64,000 nt of DNA from JBBWZH01 sp035544115 (GCA_963714145.1 OY970235.1:8928001-8992000), one strand, 5' to 3'. Shown: positions 37,878 to 47,104, counted from the first letter of the stretch. Numbers and translations: made by a program. The notes: generated by a model not told the origin, from the sequence alone.

Positions 37878-39218
37878 ATGGGCAGGCACAGCCGCGGCGG
37901 CATCGACGATGATGCCGAGGGCAACGATCCTCCCGCTGGTCGCGCAGACGACAACTTCCGGGTCCTGATCGACCTCTCGCCGGACGCCATCTACCTGATC
38001 GTGGACGGTCGGCACGAGTTCGCCAACGCCCGCGGGCTGCAGCTGTTCGGCGCGACCAGCATCGAGGAGCTCCAGGCCAGGCCGGCGTTGGACTTCATGC
38101 ACTGGTCGGTGCGGGAGGCCGCCGAGATCCGGCTGCACGACATGGTCAGCCGCAACCAGCCGCTGGAGTACGTCGAGGAGAAGATCGTCCGCCTGGACGG
38201 CGCGGTGGTCGACATCGAGGCCTCCGGCCGGCCGATCTCGTTCGGTGGCCGGCGGGCCGCGCTGATCGTGGTCCGCGACATCACCGGCCGCCGGCAGGCA
38301 CAGGACCAGCTGCGCGCCGCCGAGGAGAAGTTCCGCGCCGCGTTCAAGTACGCGCCCACCGGGATGGCGATCATCGACGCCACCGGCGGCTTCGTGGACA
38401 CCAACCCGGCGCTGGCCCGGCTGCTGAACCAGCGGCCCGGCGCGCTGCTGGGGGCCGCGCTCTGGGACTATGTCGACCCGGACGGCCTGGACGAGCTGCA
38501 CGAGGCGTTCCTGCGCCTGGTGGAGGGCGTCGACCACGAACTGGCCACCACGTTCCGGTACCGCAACGGGGTCGGCGCGGACGGCTGGATGCGCATCTCG
38601 GTCGCCTCGCTGGCCGGCACCGACACGTTCATCCTGCATCTGCTGGACGTCACCATGCAGAAGCAGACCGAGGCCGACCTCAGCCGCAAGGCCACCCACG
38701 ACCTGCTCACCGGCCTGCCGAACCGCGGCCTGGTGCTGACCCGGTTGGGCGCCGCGCTGCGTTCGCTGCGCGGCGAGCCCGGCCAGGTGCACACCCTGTT
38801 CATCGACCTGGACGGGTTCAAGCGGGTGAACGACCGGCACGGGCACGCGGTCGGCGACCGGGTGCTGCGAGCCGCGGCGGAGCGGATGAAGGCGGCGCTG
38901 CGGCCGTCCGACACGATCGGCCGGATCGGCGGCGACGAGTTCGTCGTGATCATCAAGAGCCTGCCGCACGAGACGCCGGTCGAGGAGGTCGCCCACCGGC
39001 TGGCGCAGGCGGTGGCCGCCCCGATCGCCCTGGACGAGGGCATCGTCACGGTCGGTGCCAGCATCGGGCACGCCTCCACCGACGACTCGGACTACCCGGC
39101 GGCCCGGCTGCTCGGCTCCGCGGACGCCGACATGTACCGGGCCAAGCAGGCGATCCAGCGGGCCGCCGGCAAGGCCGCCGGCAACACCACCCCCGCCGGC
39201 CTGCGCGCCGTCAAGTAG
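37878..39218 (+). CDS. PAS-PAS-GGDEF diguanylate cyclase
   Basis: 446 residues from ATG 37878, with GGAGGTG about 13 bases upstream. Two PAS domains (residues ~25-145 and ~150-270) precede a GGDEF domain with the intact signature GGDEFVV. An RxxD inhibitory site (RPSD) sits five residues before GGDEF, as expected for product feedback. It should make cyclic di-GMP from two GTP. There are no membrane segments, so it is a cytoplasmic sensor with an unidentified ligand. No EAL domain is fused. It has its own upstream region of 169 bases. Confidence 0.9.
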   Translation: MGRHSRGGIDDDAEGNDPPAGRADDNFRVLIDLSPDAIYLIVDGRHEFANARGLQLFGATSIEELQARPALDFMHWSVREAAEIRLHDMVSRNQPLEYVEEKIVRLDGAVVDIEASGRPISFGGRRAALIVVRDITGRRQAQDQLRAAEEKFRAAFKYAPTGMAIIDATGGFVDTNPALARLLNQRPGALLGAALWDYVDPDGLDELHEAFLRLVEGVDHELATTFRYRNGVGADGWMRISVASLAGTDTFILHLLDVTMQKQTEADLSRKATHDLLTGLPNRGLVLTRLGAALRSLRGEPGQVHTLFIDLDGFKRVNDRHGHAVGDRVLRAAAERMKAALRPSDTIGRIGGDEFVVIIKSLPHETPVEEVAHRLAQAVAAPIALDEGIVTVGASIGHASTDDSDYPAARLLGSADADMYRAKQAIQRAAGKAAGNTTPAGLRAVK

Positions 39219-39220
39219 GT

Positions 39221-40375
39221 TCAGACCGCGCCGGCGGTCTCCGGCTCCATGTCCTCGACCGAGCGGCGCAGCGCGGCGTGCAGCGACTCCGGCGTCAGCA
39301 CGCCGAGGAACCGGTCCCCGTCCAGCACCGCGACCCAGCCGGCGTCCTCCTGCAGCATCACCGAGAACGCGTGCTTCAGCGTCGCGCTGACCGGCACCCA
39401 CGCCTCCATCCGGCGCAGCCGGTCGGCCACCGTGCCGCCCGCCCCGCCGGCCCGCTCCCGGGACAGCCAGCCACGCAGCGAGTCGTCGCCGTCCAGTACG
39501 ACCGCCCAGCGCGCGCCGGACCGCTCCATCGCCGTCCGGGCGTCGGCCAGCGGGTCGGACAGCCGCACCACCGGCGGCTGCTCCAGGTCGTCGACCGTGA
39601 TCGGGGTGACCGCGAGCCGCTTCAGGCCACGGTCGGAGCCGACGAAGTCGGCCACGAAGTTGGACGCCGGCGTGCCGAGCAGCGTGGCCGGGTCGGCGAA
39701 CTGCTCCAGCTTGCCGCCCTGCGACAGCACCGCGATCCGGTCACCGACCCGGACCGCCTCCTCGATGTCGTGGGTGACGAACACGACGGTCTTGCGCACC
39801 TCGGCCTGCAACCGGAGGAACTCGGCCTGCAGCCGGTCCCGGGCGATCGGGTCGATCGCGCTGAACGGCTCGTCCATCAGCAGCACGACCGGGTCGGCGG
39901 CCAGCGCCCGGGCCACCCCGACCCGCTGCCGCTGGCCGCCGGAGAGCTGGTGCGGGTACCGCTTGGCGAACACCTTCGGGTCCAGCCCGACCAGTTCGAG
40001 CAACTCGGTCACCCGGGCCGCGGTGCGCCGCCGGTCCCAGCCGAGCAGCCGCGGGACGGTGCCCACGTTCTCCCCGATCGTCCGGTGCGGGAACAGCCCG
40101 ACCTGCTGGATCACGTAGCCGATGCGGCGGCGCAGCTTGACCGGGTCGACCCGGGTGACGTCCTCGCCGTCCAGGATGATCCGGCCGCTGGTCGGCTCGA
40201 TCAGCCGGTTGATCATCTTCATCGTGGTGGTCTTGCCGCAGCCGGACGGCCCGACGAACATCACGACCTCGCCGGGCGGGATGTCCAGGCTGAGCTCGCC
40301 CACTGCCACGGTGCCGTCCGGGTACCGCTTCGACACCGCATCGAGCCGGATCATGGCTTCGGCGGTAGCGTTCAC
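39221..40375 (-). CDS. Glycine betaine/choline-type ABC ATPase with CBS domains
   Basis: 384 residues from GTG 40373-40375, with AGAGGA upstream; an internal ATG at 40354 is possible. Walker A GPSGCGKTT, Q-loop VIQQVGLFPH, signature LSGGQRQR, Walker B LLMDEPFSAID and FVTHDIEEA are present. Two CBS domains follow (from ~265), which in OpuA/OpuC sense ionic strength or nucleotides. It energises the two permeases encoded divergently from 40445. In most homologous loci all components run in one direction. Confidence 0.92.
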   Translation of the reverse strand: MNATAEAMIRLDAVSKRYPDGTVAVGELSLDIPPGEVVMFVGPSGCGKTTTMKMINRLIEPTSGRIILDGEDVTRVDPVKLRRRIGYVIQQVGLFPHRTIGENVGTVPRLLGWDRRRTAARVTELLELVGLDPKVFAKRYPHQLSGGQRQRVGVARALAADPVVLLMDEPFSAIDPIARDRLQAEFLRLQAEVRKTVVFVTHDIEEAVRVGDRIAVLSQGGKLEQFADPATLLGTPASNFVADFVGSDRGLKRLAVTPITVDDLEQPPVVRLSDPLADARTAMERSGARWAVVLDGDDSLRGWLSRERAGGAGGTVADRLRRMEAWVPVSATLKHAFSVMLQEDAGWVAVLDGDRFLGVLTPESLHAALRRSVEDMEPETAGAV

Positions 40376-40444
40376 GTCGTGGTTCCTCTCGCGGCAGGCG
40401 CCCCGGTCGGGTCAGGGGGCGGGTTTCCGGGCGCCGGCGAGCGG

Positions 40445-41116
40445 GTGCTGGCCAACGACAGTAATTCGCTCATCTGGTGGCACTACGTCCGGTTGCACCT
40501 CGACGACATCGGCACCGCCCTCGGCCAGCACATCCGGCTGACCGCGATAGCGGTGGGCGTCGGGCTGCTGGTATCGGTGCCACTCGCCCTCCTGGCCCGT
40601 CGGTTCCCGCTGCTGGCCGGTCCCATCCTTGCAGTGTCCGGTGTCCTCTACACGGTTCCGTCGATCGCGCTGCTCTACCTGCTCGGCCCGCTGACCGGTT
40701 TCACCACGCTGTTCACCGTGGAGACCGCGCTGGTGACGTACACCCTTCTCATCCTGGTCCGGAACATCCTCACCGGCCTGGACGGGGTGAGCGACGACGT
40801 CAAGGAGGCCGCCCGCGGGATGGGCTACACCGACCAGGCGATGCTCTGGCGGGTCGAGGTGCCGCTGGCGCTGCCGAGCATCATGGCCGGCGTCCGGATC
40901 GCCACGGTGACCACGATCGGGCTGGCCTCGCTGGCCGCGCTGCTGGCCCAGGGTGGCCTCGGTGACCTGATCCTGGACGGGATCGGTCGGCGCTTCTCCA
41001 CCCCGCTGATGGTGGGCTCGGTGCTGGTGATCGCGCTGGCGGTGGTGGCCGACCTGCTCCTGCTCGGTGTGCAGAAGCTGGTCACCCCCTGGTCGCGGGT
41101 CCGGCGGTCGGCATGA
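40445..41116 (+). CDS. Osmoprotectant ABC transporter permease 1
   Basis: 223 residues from GTG 40445. The OpuC/ProW-type permease has five or six helices (LTAIAVGVGLLVSVPLALLA, ILAVSGVLYTVPSIALLYLLG and others) and the EAA loop EAARGMGYTDQAMLWRVEVPLALPSIMAG. It forms a heterodimeric channel with the next gene product. Stop and start overlap (ATGA). Its start is 69 bases from the divergent ATPase start, so both promoters must lie in that gap. Confidence 0.9.
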   Translation: MLANDSNSLIWWHYVRLHLDDIGTALGQHIRLTAIAVGVGLLVSVPLALLARRFPLLAGPILAVSGVLYTVPSIALLYLLGPLTGFTTLFTVETALVTYTLLILVRNILTGLDGVSDDVKEAARGMGYTDQAMLWRVEVPLALPSIMAGVRIATVTTIGLASLAALLAQGGLGDLILDGIGRRFSTPLMVGSVLVIALAVVADLLLLGVQKLVTPWSRVRRSA

Positions 41117-41814
41117 ACGTGCTGGACTTCCTCACCGACGGCAGCCACTGGCACGGCACCGACGGCATCCCGCACCGGGTGCTGGAGCAGCTGTACCTGA
41201 CCGGCATGTCGATGCTGATCGCGGTGCTGCTGGCGGTGCCGCTGGCGCTGACCCTGGGGCACCTGGGCCGGGGCGGGTTCATCGCGGTCAACACGTCCAA
41301 CATCGGCCGGGCCATGCCCTCGCTGGCGCTGCTGGGCATCTTCTCCCAGGTGCTGCCGCGCGGGTACGACAGCGCCTGGCCGTCGATCGCCGCGCTGGTC
41401 GCGCTCGGCGTCCCGCCGCTGGTCACGAACACGTACGTGGGCGTCCGCGAGGTGGACAAGGACGTGGTCGAGGCGGCCCGCGGGATGGGGTTGTCGGCCG
41501 GCCAGGTGCTGCGCCGGGTCGAGCTGCCGCTGGCGCTGCCGCTGATCATGGCCGGGCTGCGTACCTCCACCACGAACGTGCTGGCCACCGCGACGCTGGC
41601 GGCCCTGTTCGCGCAGGGCGGGCTGGGCCGGTTCATCGTGGACGGGCAGGCCACCAGCGATGAGGCGCAGATGTTCGCCGGGGCGCTGCTGGTCGCCGCG
41701 CTGGCGCTGCTGGTGGACGCCCTGCTGGCGCTGGCCGCCCGGCGGGTCAGCCCGCTGGTCCGGTCCCGCCGGCTGACCCGCCGGCAGGCCGCTGAGCTGA
41801 CGTTTTCGGCCTAG
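41113..41814 (+). CDS. Osmoprotectant ABC transporter permease 2
   Basis: 233 residues from ATG 41113. The family matches permease 1 (MLIAVLLAVPLALTLGHLG, AMPSLALLGIFSQVL), with EAA loop EAARGMGLSAGQVLRRVELPLALPLIMAG. It partners permease 1 in the import of quaternary amines such as glycine betaine, choline or carnitine. The binding lipoprotein gene follows after 161 bases. Confidence 0.9.
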   Translation: MNVLDFLTDGSHWHGTDGIPHRVLEQLYLTGMSMLIAVLLAVPLALTLGHLGRGGFIAVNTSNIGRAMPSLALLGIFSQVLPRGYDSAWPSIAALVALGVPPLVTNTYVGVREVDKDVVEAARGMGLSAGQVLRRVELPLALPLIMAGLRTSTTNVLATATLAALFAQGGLGRFIVDGQATSDEAQMFAGALLVAALALLVDALLALAARRVSPLVRSRRLTRRQAAELTFSA

Positions 41815-41975
41815 ACGGCGGCCCGTGCCGGGTTCTGATCCGGCCCCGATGCCGAGATGTGGTTGTGACGTGTAATTGTCGGTGCCCCGTGGTTGGCTTG
41901 CGCGATCAGGGGCACTCCTCTGCCCGACACGCGGTCGTCCGGGGCGACCGGGACACAGAAGGCGGTTCCGCTGTT

Positions 41976-42923
41976 ATGCGCACATCCCGAGCTCGTCGCG
42001 GCGTCCTGCTGGGCGTCGCGTCCGCCGCCCTGGTGCTCACGGCGGCGTGCGGGAGCGACGACTCACCCGGGTCCGGTTCGACTGACAAGGGCAAGATCAC
42101 TGTCGGCTCGGCCGACTTCGGCGAGTCGACGATCATCGCCAGCATGTACTCGCAGGCGTTGAAGCACGCCGGCTACACGGTCACCGAGAAGTTCAAGATC
42201 GGCAGCCGGGAGGCGTACATCAAGTCGATCGAGGGCGGCGAGATCGACGTCGTGCCGGAGTACATCGGCACGCTGACCGAGTTCTACAACGCCGAGTTCA
42301 ACGGGCCGAACGCGCCGACCGAAAAGCCGCTGGCCAGCACCGAGGTCGACACCACGTTCGGCAACCTCAAGACGCTGGTGGCGAAGAAGAACCTGGTCGT
42401 GCTGACCCCGTCCAAGGCGGCCGACCAGAACGCGTTCGCGGTGAAGAAGGAGTACGCCGACACCAACCAGCTGGTCAAGATGTCCGACCTGGCCAAGCTG
42501 AACGGTCAGCTCATCCTCGGCGCCGGCGCGGAGTGCGAGAAGCGCCAGTTCTGCCTGCTCGGCCTGCAGCAGACGTACGGGCTGAAGTTCAAGGAGGTCA
42601 AGAAGCTCGACTCCGGTGGCCCGAAGACGCTGGCCGCGCTCGCCGACGGCAGCATCAACGTTGGGCTGGTCTTCTCCTCCGACGGTGCGGTGGCGGCCCA
42701 GAACCTGGTCGTGCTCGAGGACGACAAGAAGCTGCAGAGCACCGACAACATCACCGCGCTGCTGCGCAGCAGCGTCCCGGCCGAGGCCCAGGGGGTCATC
42801 GACAAGGTCGACCAGGCGCTGACCACCGAAAAGCTGCAGGAGCTGAACAAGCGGTTCACGGTGGACAAGGAAGACGCGAAGGACCTCGCCGAGCAGTTCC
42901 TGAAAGATGCCGGCTTGATCTGA
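41976..42923 (+). CDS. Osmoprotectant-binding lipoprotein (OpuAC family)
   Basis: 315 residues from ATG 41976. The signal peptide ends in lipobox LTAAC. The mature protein has the glycine betaine/choline-binding pattern ITVGSADFGESTIIASMYSQALKHAGY, EIDVVPEYIGTLTEFY and ALADGSINVGLVFSSD. It delivers the osmolyte to the two permeases upstream. It is more Lys-rich than its neighbours, usual for secreted binding proteins. The 161-base gap before it may hold a separate promoter allowing higher expression than the permeases. Confidence 0.92.
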   Translation: MRTSRARRGVLLGVASAALVLTAACGSDDSPGSGSTDKGKITVGSADFGESTIIASMYSQALKHAGYTVTEKFKIGSREAYIKSIEGGEIDVVPEYIGTLTEFYNAEFNGPNAPTEKPLASTEVDTTFGNLKTLVAKKNLVVLTPSKAADQNAFAVKKEYADTNQLVKMSDLAKLNGQLILGAGAECEKRQFCLLGLQQTYGLKFKEVKKLDSGGPKTLAALADGSINVGLVFSSDGAVAAQNLVVLEDDKKLQSTDNITALLRSSVPAEAQGVIDKVDQALTTEKLQELNKRFTVDKEDAKDLAEQFLKDAGLI

Positions 42924-43052
42924 TTTAGCCTCGCTGCGGCGCCGGTCGGGGGTCCGCCCCGCCGGCGCCGCGGCACGCCCAACGACCCGCCATTCGTGCG
43001 CATTCCGTCCGGACTCCCACCGATCACCCGTATGGGTAGCTGCGCGTGGCCG

Positions 43053-43058
43053 TACTGT
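43053..43058 (+). promoter_or_regulatory. Candidate -10 box, leaderless start
   Basis: TACTGT ends seven bases before the ATG of the DUF6779 gene, which puts transcription start at or next to the start codon. Leaderless mRNAs of this geometry are common in actinobacteria. There is no Shine-Dalgarno before this gene, which fits. Confidence 0.4.
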
Positions 43059-43065
43059 ATTCGTT

Positions 43066-44604
43066 ATGGCACGCGGGCCGGGCGGGAGCGCCGAGGGAGG
43101 GCGCGGTGGCCTGCGCGTCTTCGTCCTCGGCCTCGGGCTGGTCTTCGCCGCGAGCGCCACCGGCGTGCTGGTGGTCACCGAGGATCCGAAACTGCTCCGG
43201 CTGGCCGTGGTCGGCGCGCTCTGGGCGTTCGTGCTGGCGACCATCGCCACCCCGCGCCGCCGGGTCGACCTGCCGGCCGAGTTCAGCCCGCAGCACGAGC
43301 TGGAGCTGCGCCGTACGTACGAGCTGGAGCTGGAGCGGGAGGTCGCGGCCCGCCGCGAGTACGAGATGCAGCTCGAGGTCTACCTGCGCCGCGAGCTGGA
43401 CAGCGGCATGCGCGAGCAGGTCGAGGCGCTGCGCGACGAGGTGCAGCGGCTGCACGGCGAGGTGATCGACCGGCTCGACGGCGAGCTGCGGATGGAGCGG
43501 ATCGAGACCACCCGGCTGATCGGCGGCAGCCTGCGGGCGCTGCGCGAGGAGGCCCGCCGGCTCGGCATCACCTTCGGCGACGAGTCCCGGTTCCCGTTCG
43601 ACGAGTCCACGTACAGCGTGGAGGCCTCCGGCCGGGTCGAGCTGCCGGTCGGGATGGAGCAGCCGGCCGGGCCCGGCGCCCCGGCCGGCTCAGGCCCGCA
43701 GAGCGGCCCGCTGGGGCCCTCGCCGGGCCCACCGCCGGGCGGCCCGCCGGTGGACGAGCGGCCGGCCGGCTACCCGCCCGACCAGTCGAGCTACCGCCCG
43801 TTCCTGCCGGAGCCGGCCCCGCAAGCGGCCGGGCCGCCAGCCGGCTACGCCCCCGGGCCGCCGGCCGGCTACGCCCCCGGGCCGCCGGTGCCGGCCGGGG
43901 CGGCCGGGCCACCGGGCGGCTACCCGGGCGGCCCGCCGGCCGAGGAGAGCTACTACCCGCCGCCGGCCGCCGCCGCGGCCCCGCCGGGCTATCCCGGCAG
44001 CGACCCGGTCGGCGACGCGGTCGGCGGCCCGGGCAGCTGGCTGCCGGACGCTCCCGGGCCGGACTACCCGGGCGACTACCCCAGCCAGGAGTACCCGGCC
44101 GCGGCGTACCCGGGCCCGGACTACAGCGGCGAGCAGTTCGACCCGGCGGCGGACCGGGCCGGCTACCGGGTGGCCGAATACGCCCCGGTGGCCGAAGAGC
44201 AGCCGTGGGACGACACCGGCTACGGGCTGGCGCAGTACCCGGGCGACCAACCCCCGGCGCCACCCGGTGGCAGCCCGTTCCGGTCACCGGGCCAGTACCC
44301 GGCGGAGCCGGTGTACCCGGCCGCGCAGCCGGCGGCCCCGCCACCGGCTGAGGGCTACGGCTACCCGGGCGAGTACGGCGGCAGCGCCGATCTGGACGAC
44401 CACGGCTACCGGGACGAGCCGGACTACCCCGGCAACGCGCCGCGCAATGACGACGAGCTGAGCCGGATCCTGGCCGGGTCGCCGCCGCCGTCCCCCCGGT
44501 CACCGCGCGTTGACAACGAAGACACGGCAAGTGGGCGCAGGCGCCGATATCGGGACGAGGATGAACCCAATGAGGTCTTGTCCCGTCTGCTGGGCCGAAA
44601 TTAG
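43066..44604 (+). CDS. DUF6779-type membrane protein with coiled coil and Pro/Gly/Tyr-rich tail
   Basis: 512 residues from ATG 43066. Two helices (VFVLGLGLVFAASATGVLVV and LLRLAVVGALWAFVLATIA) are followed by a long Glu/Arg-rich coiled coil (residues ~80-165), a disordered Pro/Gly/Tyr-rich middle with PxxYxP units, and a short conserved C terminus (NDDELSRILAG ... NEVLSRLLGRN). Such proteins often lie near the DUF3180/panC region in actinobacteria. The coiled coil and paired LSR.L motifs suggest a scaffold for cell-envelope or division proteins; this is inference. Confidence 0.75.
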   Translation: MARGPGGSAEGGRGGLRVFVLGLGLVFAASATGVLVVTEDPKLLRLAVVGALWAFVLATIATPRRRVDLPAEFSPQHELELRRTYELELEREVAARREYEMQLEVYLRRELDSGMREQVEALRDEVQRLHGEVIDRLDGELRMERIETTRLIGGSLRALREEARRLGITFGDESRFPFDESTYSVEASGRVELPVGMEQPAGPGAPAGSGPQSGPLGPSPGPPPGGPPVDERPAGYPPDQSSYRPFLPEPAPQAAGPPAGYAPGPPAGYAPGPPVPAGAAGPPGGYPGGPPAEESYYPPPAAAAAPPGYPGSDPVGDAVGGPGSWLPDAPGPDYPGDYPSQEYPAAAYPGPDYSGEQFDPAADRAGYRVAEYAPVAEEQPWDDTGYGLAQYPGDQPPAPPGGSPFRSPGQYPAEPVYPAAQPAAPPPAEGYGYPGEYGGSADLDDHGYRDEPDYPGNAPRNDDELSRILAGSPPPSPRSPRVDNEDTASGRRRRYRDEDEPNEVLSRLLGRN

Positions 44605-45019
44605 TCTTCGCCGGAACTATCACTAATCTTCACCCTAACGGCTTACAACTTGCTGCCGAGGGTCCCTGTTTGTACTCAAAGAGTGATCCGCCATGTGCAT
44701 TACCGCTACGTACAGTTACAGTTTGGTAGCAGTACCGGACGTTGAGCTAAGGTATGCGCTGCGGGGGTCACGGTGAGGAGTCAAATCGGCGCCTCGTCCT
44801 GTGGCGAAGGCAAGTCCGCATTACCCCTGGGGCCGCATTTCTTGACGTGGAATCCGGTTTCCGGGGGCTGAGCTTCGGGTCCGCACGCAGGAAGGGGACG
44901 CGGAGGACGTGCCGTCCGATCAGCTAGCTCCACGCGGCACCCTGACCTGGGCCGGGCGCGAGGCCGGTGAGGCCTGGCGAGACCCCGACACCCGTCGCCT
45001 AGGACGCAGAGGACACGCC
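44605..45019 (+). promoter_or_regulatory. AT-richer 415-base leader/intergenic region
   Basis: The first ~250 bases contain many A/T-rich words unlike the flanking genes. An inverted repeat TACCGCTAC (44701-44709) / GTAGCAGTA (44726-44734) and a possible -10 TAAGGT at 44749-44754 are visible. The stretch from about 44770 to 44900 could fold extensively. I could not match it to the guanidine, TPP, cobalamin or SAM riboswitch consensus. The final ~110 bases could encode an N-terminal extension of the ATPase from a GTG at 44909. Confidence 0.35.
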
Positions 45020-45769
45020 GTGTATCCCGATTCCACCCCGCGCGCGCTGGCCTTCTATGACGTGAGCAAGCGTTACCGGGACGGCACCGAAGCCCTCACC
45101 GACGTCAACCTCGACGTCGGCCCGGGCGAGTTCGTGAGCGTGGTCGGTCCGTCCGGATGCGGCAAGAGCACCCTGCTCAAGCTCGCCTCCGGTCTCTCCA
45201 CCGCCTCCGAGGGCGCCCTGGAGGTGAATGCGGACAAGATCGGCTACGTCTTCCAGGACGCCACGCTGCTGCCCTGGCGGTCGGTCCGGCGCAACGTCGG
45301 CCTGCTGGCCGAGCTGGACGGCCTGAACAAGGCCGACCGCCGCCGGCGGGTGGACGAGTCGATCAAGATGGTCGGCCTGAACGGGTTCGAGCGGCACCGG
45401 CCACGGGCGTTGTCCGGCGGCATGCGGATGCGCGTCTCGCTGGCCCGCTCGCTGGTGCTGGAGCCGGACCTCTTCCTGTTCGACGAGCCGTTCGGCGCGC
45501 TGGACGAGATCACCCGGGAGCGGCTCAACGACGAGCTGCTGCAGCTGTTCCTGGCCCGCCGGTTCGCCGCGCTGTTCGTCACGCACGCGGTCGCCGAGGC
45601 GGTGTTCCTGTCCACCCGGGTGATCGTGATGTCCGGCCGGCCGGGTCGGGTGATCGGTGACTTCGCCGTCCCCTTCGACTACCCGCGGCAGCCCGAGCTG
45701 CGTTTCTCCGACGAGTTCGCGCACGTGGCCGCCAAGGTGTCCGGCTGCCTGCGGGACGCCGGCGTCTGA
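45020..45769 (+). CDS. NitT/TauT-family ABC ATPase
   Basis: About 249 residues from GTG 45020, chosen because AGAGG lies upstream and the length then matches the family; a GTG at 44909 would add 37 residues. Walker A GPSGCGKST, Q-loop VFQDATLLPW, signature ALSGGMRMR, Walker B FLFDEPFGALDE and FVTHAVAEAVFLS are intact. Relatives import nitrate, sulfonates, taurine or thiamine precursors. It pairs with the permease at 45845. No matching binding protein is adjacent. Confidence 0.87.
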   Translation: MYPDSTPRALAFYDVSKRYRDGTEALTDVNLDVGPGEFVSVVGPSGCGKSTLLKLASGLSTASEGALEVNADKIGYVFQDATLLPWRSVRRNVGLLAELDGLNKADRRRRVDESIKMVGLNGFERHRPRALSGGMRMRVSLARSLVLEPDLFLFDEPFGALDEITRERLNDELLQLFLARRFAALFVTHAVAEAVFLSTRVIVMSGRPGRVIGDFAVPFDYPRQPELRFSDEFAHVAAKVSGCLRDAGV

Positions 45770-45844
45770 TCCACCGGGCCAGACCAGCTTGACCGTCACC
45801 AGCCGCGGGTCGCGGCCGAGGGAAAGTGTGAGGGTGAACCAGCG

Positions 45845-46708
45845 GTGACTGCCGACCTCTCCGACCGGGTCCGCGGCGCGGCCGCGATCGAAGTCCGGAT
45901 GCCCCGCCGGCGGGGCCGGTGGCTGGGCATCTGGATCCCGCCGCTCATCGTGTTCGGGCTGTTCATCGGCTTCTGGTACTTCTTCACCTACGTCGTGCTC
46001 GACTCCGACCGGCGGTTCCTGGTGCCGCCGCCGCAGGCGGTCGTGCAGAAGTCGTTCCTGGACGCGGACACCCGGGCGGTCCTGTTCCGGGCGCTCGGGA
46101 TGACCACCTCGGTGGCGATGATCGGGCTCGCCATCGCGATGGTGGCCGGTGTCACGTTCGCGGTGCTGATGAGCCAGGCGCGCTGGATCGAGCGCTCGCT
46201 CTACCCGTACGCGGTGATCCTGCAGTGTGTCCCGATCGTCGCGCTGGTGCCGGTGATCGCGCTCTGGTTCGACTACGGCTACATGAGCCGGGTCATCGTG
46301 TGCGTGCTGATCGCGCTGTTCCCGATCATCAGCAACACGTTCTTCGGCCTGCAGGCGGCCGACCAGGACCAGCACGACCTGTTCACGCTGCGCGGCGCCC
46401 ACCGGCTGACCAGGCTGTTCAAGCTGCAACTGCCGGCGGCGCTGCCGGCCATCATGACCGGCTTCCAGGTGTCCGCGACGCTGTCCGTGATCGGCGCGGT
46501 GGTCGCCGACTTCTTCTTCAAGCAGGGCGAGCCGGGGATCGGTATCGAGATCGACCTGGCCCGGTCGCACCTGAACAACGAAATGATGTTCGGGGCGTGC
46601 ATCCTGGCGTCCGCACTGGGTGTCCTGGTGTTCTGCGTCTTCGGCGCGCTGAGCCGTCGGCTGGTCGGTAGTTGGCACGGCTCGACGGCGTACTCGAAGC
46701 ACTCCTGA
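45845..46708 (+). CDS. NitT/TauT-family ABC permease
   Basis: 287 residues from GTG 45845, with GAGGG upstream. Six predicted helices, starting with IWIPPLIVFGLFIGFWYFFTYVV and ending with MMFGACILASALGVLVFCVFG. The EAA-like loop is QDLFTLRGAH-type, here DLFTLRGAHRLTRLFKLQLPAALPAIMTG. It forms the pore for the ATPase above. A strong hairpin terminator follows 44 bases after the stop, so the unit ends without a solute-binding gene. Confidence 0.88.
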   Translation: MTADLSDRVRGAAAIEVRMPRRRGRWLGIWIPPLIVFGLFIGFWYFFTYVVLDSDRRFLVPPPQAVVQKSFLDADTRAVLFRALGMTTSVAMIGLAIAMVAGVTFAVLMSQARWIERSLYPYAVILQCVPIVALVPVIALWFDYGYMSRVIVCVLIALFPIISNTFFGLQAADQDQHDLFTLRGAHRLTRLFKLQLPAALPAIMTGFQVSATLSVIGAVVADFFFKQGEPGIGIEIDLARSHLNNEMMFGACILASALGVLVFCVFGALSRRLVGSWHGSTAYSKHS

Positions 46709-46752
46709 CCGCTTTCCGCCGGGCCGCGAGCTGGCCTGGAATGGCTGACCGC

Positions 46753-46789
46753 GAGCGGCCGGCCCCGGGAATCCCGGGACCGGCCGCTC
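46753..46789 (+). terminator. Strong hairpin after the ABC permease
   Basis: Arms 46753-46770 and 46772-46789 pair over 18 positions with one mismatch (GAGCGGCCGG outer, CCCGGGA inner). A short CTTTG follows rather than a full T run. It sits 44 bases after the stop codon. Confidence 0.7.
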
Positions 46790-46790
46790 A

Positions 46791-46915
46791 GCTTTGCCGG
46801 CGGCGCCCGGACAGCTATGCCGGCGGTGCCCGGACGGCTATGCCGGCGGTGCCCGGACGGCTTTGCCGCGGTGCCCGGACGGCTTTGCCGGCGGCGCCTG
46901 GACGGCTTTGCCGCA
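46791..46915. repeat. 22-23-bp noncoding tandem repeat, 5 units and a partial
   Basis: Units such as GCTATGCCGGCGGTGCCCGG run head to tail between the two terminators. Unlike the coding repeats, the period is not divisible by three, consistent with noncoding DNA. The rest of the interval 46709-47145 holds only the two hairpins and no supportable gene. Confidence 0.85.
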
Positions 46916-47068
46916 CCATCCCGGGCCGGGTTAGCCGGTGCGCCGACACCCGCCCGGGGGCATCGCCGGGCCGGCGTCCGGACTGGCCCGGAGGTGTCCG
47001 GAAGTGTCCCCTGGAATTAACCGGACCGGGTGAATTTTCGGCCGCTGGTCAGGGTCCGGAATGACAAA

Positions 47069-47104
47069 GGCGGGGGCTGGCAGGTCACCCTGCCAGCCCC
47101 CGCC
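47069..47104 (-). terminator. Intrinsic terminator of the binding-lipoprotein gene
   Basis: A perfect 16-bp stem (GGCGGGGGCTGGCAGG with its complement) and a TCAC tetraloop lie 42 bases beyond the stop at 47146. On the minus strand TTTGTCATT follows the stem, a reasonable U-rich tail. This is the clearest intrinsic terminator in the window. Confidence 0.85.

Noticed and set aside
44605..45019. Guanidine, TPP, cobalamin or SAM riboswitch
   Set aside because: None of the conserved core words of these classes could be found in the leader; it is reported only as an unexplained structured candidate.
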